Shown here one piece after another: positions 47,059 through 59,000 of a stretch of 64,000 nt of DNA (its first letter is position 1; every line of letters begins with the position of its first letter). The notes under the pieces are model-generated. The model had not been told where the DNA came from and ran no database searches. It worked only from the letters and a program-made list of their open reading frames with translations. Position numbers and translations under genes: made by a program. Location: assembly GCF_016097555.1 (NCBI RefSeq), contig NC_054703.1, positions 15,942,390-16,006,389 on the forward strand, read 5' to 3'. This DNA is from Gigantopelta aegis (taxonomy: Eukaryota > Mollusca > Gastropoda > Neomphalida > Peltospiridae).

Positions 47059-50000
47059 CTCTCTCTCTCTATCTATCTCTCTCTCAACTTCAAATGAAGA
47101 TTGCCAATAGAATGGGTTCTCGTTGGCACTAACAACATACACCATTGTGAACATACATTATATAAGCATTTATTTTCACTCAAAAATTGAAAACATTTCC
47201 GTCTCAGTTTTTTGCTATATGACCGCATCTGGCTGTAGTACCGGTCCGAACAGGTGGTTCATTAACCGATTCACTCCGGCTGTCTCTTGCACTATACACC
47301 CATGTCCCAAAATGTCAAATCACAATATTACAAAATAGCATGGGCAAAATACAGCCAGAAGGCTTACCATTAAGCATACATATTGTTTTAATTCATCATC
47401 ATATCCTAGAAGTGAATATGTAAACCATAACTTGTGTCACAATAACTCTCACCAGGAAGTGATCTGTGTAGCGAGACCAGTGCCGTGTTGGACCCGTCTT
47501 AGATTTTTAAAAGGGGGATAATAGACCTCTCTCACATTCCACTGCGCATGTGCCCATTGCGTGGTAACTTGAGGACGCAAACCGCGAACTCACGCGAGAT
47601 CTCGCAAAAATAGACCTGGGAACAAGTTGGGGGGCATAGAAAATGGGAGGCCACGCAGTAAGAATGTGAATATCTCCATGATTAATTATTCTATCAGTAG
47701 GGAACCCAAAAATTCTGTCGACATCCAACAAGACTTATTGGTGACATTTGTGAATTATTGTTTATCATGAAATAAAAAATATTTGGTTGTTAACACCCCA
47801 AAAACCATCAGTTCGGATTCGTACGCAATAAATATCGGATATGGACTGAAATAATATTAATGTGTGCGCGCGTGTATGTATGCAGATATTTATTGTATTT
47901 AACATGATTTAAATATTTATAAAGCATTATACAGATAAATACATTCAGGATTCTTGTCGGGATTTCTTTTCACCAAGTTATTTAAATTTTTGTTCAGTAT
48001 TTGGAATAAAATTAAATGATACATATGAAATTTGAAATTTGAAATCGGTTGCTACCGACCTGAGAATGGTCAGAAATGTAACTGTATTGCATATACAGCT
48101 ATTTAAATTCGAAGCAAGATGACTTAACCTAAGAAAGATGTAAGTTTTATTTATAACAGATTAGACTAGCCGCCAGCTTTATAATAAAGAGACCATCCTG
48201 AGTTTGTAGCTATATTATCAACTCATGAGGGTTTATTATGCGCAGTCATAAGGTACTTCGTTTGAATGTTTGAAGCAAACATATTAAGTACCATGTCAGG
48301 CCCGTAGCCGGGGGGGGGATTGAGAGTTCTGCTCAAAGTAAAGTAAAGTAAAGTTTGTTTTATTTAACGACACCACTAGAGCACATTGATTTTTTATCTT
48401 ATCATCGGCTATTGGACGTCAAACATATGATCATTCGGACACTGTTTTTTTAGAGGAAATCCGCTGTCTCCATATAGGCTACTCTTTTACGACAGGCAGC
48501 AAGGGATCTTTTATTTGCACTTCCCACAGGCAGGATAGCACAAACCATGGCCTTTGTTGAACCAGTTATGGATCACTGGTCGGTGCAAGTGGTTTACACC
48601 TACCCATTGCGCCTTGCGGAGCACTCACTCAGGGTTTGAAGGCGGTATCTGGATTAAAAATCCCATGCCTCGACTGGGATGCGAACCCAGTACCTACCAG
48701 CCTGTAGACCGATGGCCTTACCACGACTCCACCGAGGCCGGTAGTTCTGCTCAAATGAAAAATAAATCAATCGGATTTTACATATAAAAGTCCTTGTCCC
48801 CAGATAACCAGAATAACATAGCAAGAACATCTGTCTGAGTTTCCATTTGCTGAAAGTTTGATTTTCCTCAGTGGGCCCGTTTAATTATTTCCCGTCCCAA
48901 CCAATGACCCATCAAAGGACGTCGTGTATGCTATCCTGTTTGTGGGATGTGAGAAGTATGCCATGTATCATTTATTATAAATACATTGGTACGACTGAAA
49001 ACAAACCGTTTCTTGTCGTGGCTCTGTGACCAGGCCATTTTACATGCATACCACAACTTAATGCAACTTGTGTATTATTCTCGAGTGTAACCGGCGTCAT
49101 CTCATTGTTTGGCAAGGGTTTCTTTCTATCTATCTATCTATCTATCAGTATATATATATATACAGTGGACTCTGTCTAAACTGGATTCTGTGTAATCCGG
49201 ATCTTTGCATAAACCGGTCCATTTCTAAAGTCCCATCCAGCTACCGTTTATCTCTTAGGTATAAATCTCTGCCTAATCCGTACTCTGTCTACTCCTGATC
49301 AAAAATCAAGAACGAAAAAAACGTTCATGCATTAATTATCTCTGTCTACACCGGATTGGGATTTGACTGAACGACCGGCTGCTAAATTAGTTGAACAATG
49401 ATCGTCAATTGCCAAATAATCAGGACGTTGTCGCAAGATCAAATACAAAATGTAATCGCACTCGTGTGAAGTTTACTCTTATTGCGGTAGGCCGTTAGAT
49501 CTGGATTTTGTATTCAAATACATGTAATTTCGAACATACGAATAAATTTAATAATGTTTTAGGAAATAAAATGAAATTTAACCTAGTACAAATATTAGAA
49601 CGACCAGAAACACGTTTAATATGCAGCCACTAATATTTTATGCAGAAAAATATATTTGATATGTAATTACAATCGTTAAAAAGTCTGTTAGTTGATAACA
49701 TCTTAAAAATTGCAGCAAACTCAGAAATGTCCCTTTAAGTATATTTTTATGTCTGCGAAATAATCAATTGCAAGTCTGGCTTGTATGACTGTGTTTTCCA
49801 ACCATCCTTGGGTTCAAATGTCATTGTTGATCGCGAGTTATCGATCATTCAAGAACCATAATTCTGGATGAACTCTGTCTAAACCGGGCCTCTATGTAAA
49901 CTGGACTGTTTCGACGGTACGAAGTGAGTCCCGTTTAGACAGAGTCCACTGTACATGTATATATATATAAATCTGGGGGAACTCCCTCCCCCCACTGTCT

Positions 50001-53000
50001 ATGGCTACGTGCCTTCGGCGCTAACGGTTGATAAATTACATTTACATGAAATTGTGATCCCCACCCCCACCCCCCACCCCTGCTAATCATGCTGGCTACA
50101 GGCCTGAAGTTATATACAATATTCATAAGTTAGACCAAACATCAAATTAGGATTGTATCGGGTTGCATGGGTCTACCACTCTGGAAAAGTTGCTGAACTT
50201 TATGTTATGTATAATCATGTATATTATAAAATCGTGTGATACTTGCATACCATATCGGTATGTAGGACTTCTCCCAATGATTGTAAATGTGTATCAAAGT
50301 ATTGATGGTATCGCTAACGATCTCGACCACGGTTCTCGGGTACAAAATACAAAATAGTAACCAAACACTGTTGTACATACAGATATATGTTTACTTCAAA
50401 CTGATCTTCATGTAAAGAAGAAGATGTCATCTTCTAAATTCTTCAAAACAAACAACGCAAACAGCATGTCAACTTTTACTTCCGCATTTAAATGTGATGT
50501 CAAACTTTGAGCCACGTTTACTTGGTTTCTGACGTCATGCCAAGTTGTAGGTTTTCGCTTGTGACGGCTCATATATGTTTTAAAACTTTGTAAATATCAA
50601 ATATTATTTCAAGTGAAGTTGTATGTATCTGATATAAATGATAGTGAAAATAAAATGAAATAGTAAATAAATTAAGATAGATAAATAAGTAAAATAAATT
50701 AATACATAAATAAATACTTTGTGGATAGACATGTAACATTGATTAGTAGTTGTACAACTGTCTGTTTTTTTAATGAAACGATAATGGGAAAATAGAGCTG
50801 TGATAAAGGTCTGTGTGAGTTAAAGTCTGAACCAAAATGTTAACAACTACTATAAATTGCTCTCCTACCTCTATTTTTCGTTAGATTTTACTGACATTTT
50901 GTCCAGACAGAAATCTCGAAAAAAACATTACAATGACACAGATTCCACATACTAGATGATAAGCATGTCATCTATATCGACTTCGCTAAGATCGCATAGG
51001 GCAAAAAGCATATAAATTTGTGCCGTCTGCCATTTTGACTTTTTATGGAATACTCTCTAAGAGGGGTGAAAGGATATGACTTAATCTAACAACGTCATAA
51101 CATGTTATAATATAAAAGCAAACGTGATGATGTCATATTATTAAAAAAAATTATTATTATTTTTTTTTATTTGTTTACCAGTAGAGATTTCATATTAATT
51201 GTGTTACATACTTTGGAGGCTTTCACCCCTCTTGAAGAGTATTCCATAAAAAGGCAAAATGGCAGACGGCAGAAAACTGCATGTATTTTGCCCTATGCGA
51301 TCTCAGCGAAGTTGATACTGGCGACTTCATTACAGGGTGTATACTACCAAATCAAATCCCATAGACGACAATAGTAACATATACGGCTAAAACTCCTACC
51401 TGCAACGTATCAACCGACATAAACGCCACGGATATAAATACTACCACCCCTTACACTCAAAGTGAATCAGAAAAAAATGGGGGTCAAGCTGCTCGTTTCT
51501 GAGATAACGGGTTGCATCTATGACTACCCTAGTTTCACACAAAATTTGAGTACTTTCTTTTACAGGTACCCCATACATGTTTCAAGCACAATGCTACCTG
51601 ACACATTGGTACTAGATGAAATAAAATTGCACATTTATTTTACCCAGATGAAACTATTATTTTTTACAACCAACACACTCACATTTATAACCAATCACAG
51701 GACTTGTGGTGTTCACTTCTCTATCAAAAGTTCGGTGCACCTCGAACTTTGACCCAGCCGGAAGTTATTTGGTATAGTACTACCTATACTGATAACATAC
51801 ATTTTTCAAAAAGTGTCCAGCTATGTGTCTTTATGACAACCAGGATCTGGTGTATTCTGACATAAACTGACAACCTCACTGAAACTCTTGTTTCTACAGT
51901 GCAACCTAATATAATGTACACCTCAAAAAGCAGATATATTGCATATAGTTTTGTACAAATGCAATATGTCATATTAAACAACAAAATGTTTTAAAATAAA
52001 ACTCCTGAAGATATTTACTTTCAGTTGGGTGTGTGTACTCAGGTATATATGTAGAGACAACAAAGATAGTCAGAGTACCTCTACCCCTTTAAAGAATTCC
52101 ATTAAAACATATGCACTTGATTGACCCCTAGATTATGAAGACCTTGACAGGCACATCAAAGAAATATCAGTATTAAAAAAATACACTGTCTGAGGAAGGA
52201 AACACAAACATGACTGTACCTGTATGAAGTAATGACTTAATGTCCTGAACATTAGTGTTGGGAGGAAATCCTGTATGCTGGGTGTGGGTGTCTTCAAGTT
52301 ACCAGGTGTGGGAATTTCAAATCCATCGGCCATGCTGATTTTCATAATGAACCATCAAAACCATTGGCAGCCACCAATATTCCTGACTATATTTTATTTA
52401 TAGCCTACTGTAGTTGGAGGTTTTAATAGTTGTGATATCTGGAATAATCATGCAGCTTTAACACATTTATTTTTGATTAATTACTGAAAAAAACTATTTT
52501 TAAATGACAAAATTACCCGAACATCTATTTTCTTGCATTAGTTTCTAATCCGGATGAATACAATATGTACATTAGATGTATTCCTACAATCTGTAATCCA
52601 GCAATTTATTTAGCTAGTAACATTAGGTAATACAGCTTTAACAATAAAATAAATTATCAACTTAATCCAAGGCAGATAATCAAATCTGAAAAAATTGGTT
52701 CTGAATCTAGTATAAACTCAAAATGCTTTCCATGAGAGCTAACTAAGTGATTATTAAGAAACAAAAATTATCTGGAGATCTAAGTATATGTTTAACAACC
52801 TTACTGTTATGTACAAATAAGAACAGAAGGCACAATAGTGACAACAAATTTAATTATGTTTTTGGTAAAGTTTTTCTTCAAATTTACTTTAAATTTTCCA
52901 TAAAACTACAAATTTGTCTAAAATATGACTTAGCACCCTATAAATATGTCAAAATGACAATAAAAATCAACTTCTTTACAAATTTGAGTTTTCAGAATTT

Positions 53001-56000
53001 CATACATAAAAAATTAACAATGTTAATGGAAACTAAAGACATTAACCCACTATTGGCACATGCTATTTTTAATATAAAAATAAATTGCTATTAAAATCTT
53101 AGTTCAGGTTGCCTATATATAATACCATATTTAAGAGCAGTTGCATATGGCAAGTCAAATACCATGTAAAAAGAAATTATTGAAATCTTTACAGTATGAA
53201 TTATAGGCCAAAACCAACTTTTCTTCAGTGCTAACTTTGATTCAAACTCCATTCAGAGCCAGGTACAGAGATTATTGTCAAGGTCAAGGTCATTGTGAAC
53301 TTACATGATCGAGTGATGGCTAATTAATCAACCAGTATAGTTTAATTAAATAAAATGACAAAATCATAATATTTTTTATTATGAACTGAATATGTGCTAT
53401 AGGGTGTATACTACCAAATCAAATCCCATAGACGACAATAGTAACATCTAAAACTCCTACCTGCAACGTATCAACCGACATAAACGCCACGGATATAAAT
53501 ACTACCACCCCTTACACTCAAAGTGAATCAGAAAAAAATGGGGGTCAAGCTGCTCGTTTCTGAGATAACGGGTAGCGTCTATGACTACCCTAGTTTCGCA
53601 CAAAATTTGAGTACTTTTTTTTACAGGTACCCCATACATGTTTCAAGCACAAGGCTACCTGACACATTGGTACTAGATGAAATAAAATTGCACATTTATT
53701 TTACCCAGATGAAACTATTATTTTTTACAACCAACACACTCACATTTATAACCAACCACAGGACTTGTGGTGTTCACTTCTCTATCAAAAGTTCGGTGCA
53801 CCTCGAACTTTGACCCAGCCGGAAGTTATTTGGTATAGTACTACCTACAGTCTATATGTGGAATCTGTGTCATTGTAATGGTTTTTTCACAACTTGTGTC
53901 TGGAAATGGTAATTAAAGGTAACAGAGTAATTTATCGTAGTTGTTAACAATTTGGTTCTAACTTATGGGTTTTGTTGGGGGTTTTAGGGGGAAGGGGAGG
54001 CATATTTGATTAAATTTTAAATACTGATACATGTGGAGAATTAAACATCACTGGAAATTCGCATGAATATTTAACTATAATTCTAATTTATTAAAAGTAG
54101 CAAACACATTTCACTAAACTTAATTTTATTTTATGAATCTTTTAATTTTGCATTGTTAAAATACCCTTGACAGGCAGCTCCAAGAGACTTCGTCTAAGTT
54201 AATGTTTCATTGCTTTTGGTCTTAAACCATTCCGATGTAAACTTTAGTAGACCGTTTTTTGCAGCCATTTTAACATCTTATACAAAATATGTACATTAGT
54301 CACTAGAGATTCACAGCTCCTACGAAGCTAAATGTACTCACGACGCTCATGACAACTGTCGATCATGTGCCCTAATTTGTATATAGCCTTGATACCGTCC
54401 AATTCGGCAAGGGACGGTACTCTTCGCGCACATGCACAATGGGAATGTGATAGAGGTCTATTAACAAGACCTTTCTTTTTCAGTTGAGTTGAGTCGCGTC
54501 ATATAGTGTGAACGGATTTTAGACACGACCGATTGGTCAGCGATCGTGACCCGCGACCGTCCAGTTGAGTCGCGTCGTATACTGTGATCTAGGCTTTAAT
54601 TATGATATGAACTCCCATAGATCAAGAGACTTTAAATTTTGACAGTTTTATTCTTCTGGATAATTTTTCCTTTTAGCTTCTGTCTACTTACTACAGGTTA
54701 CTGGTTTAAAATTGCTGTATATACATATTGTAGGCTCAAAATTGCTGCATATACATAATGTAGGCTCAAAATTGCTGTATATACATATTGTAGGCTCACA
54801 ATTGCTGTAGGTGAGCATTTTGCCTATGGCAAAAATGTTTTTAAAATTGCTAGAATCAACAACTAACTGTTACATTCTAGCTTAACATGAAAAGCTCTAG
54901 AACGTGATGTATATATAAAAGAAAGGAATGTTTTAAAATACATATACCTCTGGTGAATACCTAACATAATGTGGCATTTCATGTTAATTAAAAAAATAAC
55001 AATAAATTGTTGTTTTTTGGGGGGGTTTTAATGGGGATTTTTTGTTTTGTAGGAGGTTTTCAGGCTAAATAATTAAGAGTAGGAAAGTTACATACAGCTG
55101 TATATTTCTATCTTTGTAAAAGTCGTAATCGCCCTTAGCCGATAAAGGTCCCCATGGGGGGCCGAGCAACTGTTAATTTTCAACCCTGTTTATATGCAAA
55201 CATTTTTTTCCTGTTTACAGTAAACTAAAGATTTTTCCACTCCCTATTAATTTTTTGTGAATATGTTTTTTATCGTACAATTTTCCTGCAACAGTCTTGT
55301 TGATTTTTAATTACTCGTAAGTTGTTAATACTAAATATATTTTTTAAGGTATCACAATCTGAAGGAGATATTCTGGAAGATATACAAAGAGGAAGGAATT
55401 CGGACGCTGTATCGCGGATTCACTCCCACAATCCTCGGATCCATCCCGTATTCTGGCACGAGTTTCTTCACGTACGAGTCACTGAAGAAAATGCATGCAG
55501 GTATACATTTAATGATTTACTGATATTTAAAAATGTGTTGGCTGCGCATTTTAATTGTAACAATTTTATAGCTTAACAAATTTGCTATTGGTTAAGAGCA
55601 TTTTATGCATGTTAGGGTTTGTCGTTAAACACATCAGTTCACCCATCCATCCATCCATCCGTCCATCCAAAACCCACCCATCCATCCATTCATCCATTCA
55701 TCTTTCCATTTATTATCCTATCATCCACCCGTCTGTCCATCCATCCGTTCACCCACCCGTCCAACAATCTATTTTTCCGTATGTCCATCCGTTATCTTAT
55801 CATCAATCCATCCCTCCATACATCCATTCATTCGTCTCTCCATATATCTTCTCATCCATATGTCCATCCATCCATCCAAACCCACCAACTCATCCATCCA
55901 TTCACCCATCCATCTTTCCATCTGTTATCCACCCATCTGTCCGTCCATTCATCCATTCACCTGTCCGTCCAACCATCTTTCCATCTGTCTATCCGTTAAC

Positions 56001-59000
56001 CTATCATCAGTTCATCCGTCCATCCCTATATCTTCCTGTCTGTCCATCCATCCCATCTATTTATTCCAAATCATGGATTTTAGTATGATCTGATTGTGTC
56101 ATACAAATGAATCAGCAAGGGAAAGATCTCTCTCTTCAATGTTGTTAAATACTTTATATTAAACGTTTGGATTATAAATACTATTTACAGTTTGGAAAAT
56201 TTAGTAAGGAAATATATAACCGAATTCGAGTTGAGTCCGATAAAACGGGGGCTCTTTAAAAGCATTGTATTTACTAGTATATGATTTTTAAATTGGCAGT
56301 TTGTCTCACCTGTACAAAGTTTGTTTTGTTTAATGACACCACTAGAGCACATTGATTTATTAATCATCGGCCATTGGCTGTCAAACATGTGGTAATTTTG
56401 ACAGTCATAGAGAGGAAACCCGCTACATTTTTTTTCCCATTAGTAGCAAGGGATCTTTTATATGCACCATTCCACAGACATGATAGCACATACCACAGTC
56501 TTTGCTATACCAGTCGTGGTGCACTGGCTGGAACAAGAAATAGCCCAGTGGGCCCACCAACAGGGATCGATCCCAAACCGACCGCACATCAAGCGAGCGC
56601 TTTACCACTAGCCTACATTGTACATCCCGCCCCCCACCTGTATGAAGTGAAAGGATGAGATTTACATGTATGGGGATGGGGATGTGAGAGCTACATGGAA
56701 ACGTGTAAATGCGCTTAAATTCCATTTCGTCTATTAAAAAAACCCCACCAAAACATGATGTTCAATACCGTTGATCACACAAGGTTCATTTGCATGGTTT
56801 CACGGTTTCATATTTATGATGTGTACCTTATATTATAAGTTATAACCAGTTTAGATTTGTTAGCATTAAATGCAATTTTTGGCAGTTCCAGGGGTTGTAA
56901 ACAACAATTTTCCTTCAGGGGCCCTTGAGCGGCCCCTGGACCCCGGCCGCAGTAAAGTGTTTGTGTTCCAGCCCCTCTCACATCCCTGCATGTAGGTGTT
57001 ATATTTTTGGCAGTGGTGATGACATCACCATTTGCTTTTAGCTCTATAAATCTCACGTTGATGAAACTTGGTTTATAGTTATGTTCATCCCAGTGCTTGT
57101 TGGAAATTTAAATTTAAATTATACTTTTTTTAAAGTTTATTTTTTTAAAACTTATTTTATAAAGCATGCATTGAGATGCAGCTATTGGTGATAATGAATA
57201 AGTAGACAAGACAATTGATTCTCCAGAATTATTTTTTATGATTTAATAATTTTAATGTTTTGGTGTGATATTAACCGTTATATTTCAGAGTATAACAAGG
57301 GCCCGTCTCCTATGGAGAGATTATGTTTTGGTGTGTGATATTAACTGTTATATTTCAGAGTATAACAAGGGCAAAGTCCCATCTCCTATGGAGAGATTAT
57401 GTTTTGGTGTGTGATATTAACTGTAATATTTCAGAGTATAACAAGGGCAAGAACCCGTCTCCTATGGAGAGATTGTGTTTTGGTGTGTGATATTAACTGT
57501 TATATTTCAGAGTATAACAAGGGCAAAGTCCCGTCTCCTATGGAGAGATTATGTTTTGGTGTGTGATATTAACTGTTATATTTCAGAGTATAACAAGGGC
57601 AAAGTCCCGTCTCCTATGGAGAGATTATGTTTTGGTGTGTGATATTAACTGTTATATTTCAGAGTATAACAAGGGCAAGAACCCGTCTCCTATGGAGAGA
57701 TTATGTTTTGGTGTGTGATATTAACTGTTATATTTCAGAGTATAACAAGGGCAAGGACACGTCTCCTATGGAGAGATTTTGTTTTGGTGTGTGATATTAA
57801 CTGTTATATTTCAGAGTATAACAAGGGCAAGGACCCGTCTCCTATGGAAAGATTTTGTTTTGGTGTGTGATATTAACTATTACATGTATATTTCAGAGTA
57901 TAACAAGGGCAAGGACCCGTCTCCTATGGAGAGATTGTGTTTTGGTGCTACTGCTGGTCTCCTCGGTCAGTCGGCTTCGTATCCGCTCGACATCATACGA
58001 CGCAGAATGCAGACTGCCGGTAAGTTACAGGGCTTCTAGATTATGGTAGCCCCACTCCCATGGCTAGTGATATTCAGTGTTGGGCTAGTGAATAACTACT
58101 ATTGCCATGACCGACGGGGCTTCTAGATTATGGTAGCCCCACTCCCATGGCTAGTGATATTCAATGTTGGGCTAGTAATTAACTATTATTGCCATCCCCG
58201 ATGGCTAGTGATATGTTTTTTTGTTCAATATTGCAGTTAAGTCTTATTTTGTAAATATGAATATCCTGTCCCCACCCCACCTCCTAATGTTAGTGTTTTT
58301 AAGCTCGATCTCCCTCTTTAGGTGACATATCTGATTATTACTATTATTTAGTAAAACTGTATTAACTTAAAGTAAAGTAGGGCTAGTGAATTTTTAAACG
58401 TGGCTAGTAAATTTTTGAAAGCACTGATCCCATGGCTAGTGGATTTTATAAAAATTCTAGAAGCCCTGTAAATTACTTAAATAATATTGTTCATTGTTAC
58501 AAACACACAGTTTCAAATTCCGCACAACATCATACGACACAGAATAATATTGTTCATTGTTACAAACACACAGTTTCAAATTCCGCACAACATCATACGA
58601 CACAGAATAATATTGTTCATTGTTACAAACACACAGTTTCAAATTCCGCACAACATCATACGACACAGAATAATATTGTTCATTGTTACAAACACACAGT
58701 TTCAAATTCCGCACAACATCATACGACACAGAATAATATTGTTCATTGTTACAAACACACAGTTTCAAATTCCACACAACATCATACGACACAGAATAAT
58801 ATTGTTCATTGTTACAAACACAGTTTCAAATTCCGCACAACATCATACGACACAGAATAATATTGTTCATTGTTACAAACACACAGTTTCAAATTCCGCA
58901 CAACATCATACGACACAGAATAATATTGTTAATTAGTGGAAACCGTTTCATAAAATAATTAAAGATAAATTATTAGAAACAGTTTCATTTCTGCTAGATG

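Larger units (their letters stand above)
50823..53962. mobile_element. 3.1-kb TIR element, TTA flanks, empty site in copy A
   Basis: AAGTCTGAACCAAAATGTTA and TAACAATTTGGTTCTAACT are inverted ends, and similarity continues over ~130 bp (including ATTACAATGACACAGATTCC). TTA is duplicated, where copy A near 7510 has a single TTAGTTAGGGGTTTTG. Inside are a foldback (50957-51335), two GTATACTACC MITEs, and about 1.5 kb of AT-rich sequence with a 115-codon frame (52750-53094) I do not recognise. Confidence 0.85.
47522..54460. mobile_element. TIR DNA element, copy B, enlarged to 6.9 kb by insertions
   Basis: Same ends and order as copy A (5217-8447): TAGACCTCTCTCACATTCC and GGAATGTGATAGAGGTCTA. Shared interior includes the AAACCGCGAACTCACGCGAG, ACGGCTCATATATGTTTTAA and TCACAGCTCCTACGAAGCTA blocks. 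It carries insertions absent from copy A: a SINE (48338-48742), a pogo-like element (49161-49951) and a 3.1-kb TIR element (50823-53962). Confidence 0.9.
45037..54595. mobile_element. Composite 9.6-kb region bounded by GCCTATATCAC-type TIRs
   Basis: TTAA then GCCTATATCACATTATATGA at the left, and TCGTATACTGTGATCTAGGC(T) then TTAA at the right, form ~39-bp inverted ends with shared GACGCGAC[A/T]CAACT. Most of the interior is a later insertion (47522-54460). The original may have been about 2.6 kb (45037-47521 plus 54461-54595). An alternative is two unrelated copies of one short element. Confidence 0.6.

Noticed and set aside
52750..53094. A 115-codon frame inside the 3.1-kb TIR element
   Set aside because: Lys/Asn/Ile/Phe-rich as expected for random AT-rich DNA. 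No transposase motif seen, so not annotated as a gene.
55582..56093. A 168-residue Ser/His/Pro/Ile-rich protein
   Set aside because: A by-product of the CCAT-type tetranucleotide array inside intron 5.
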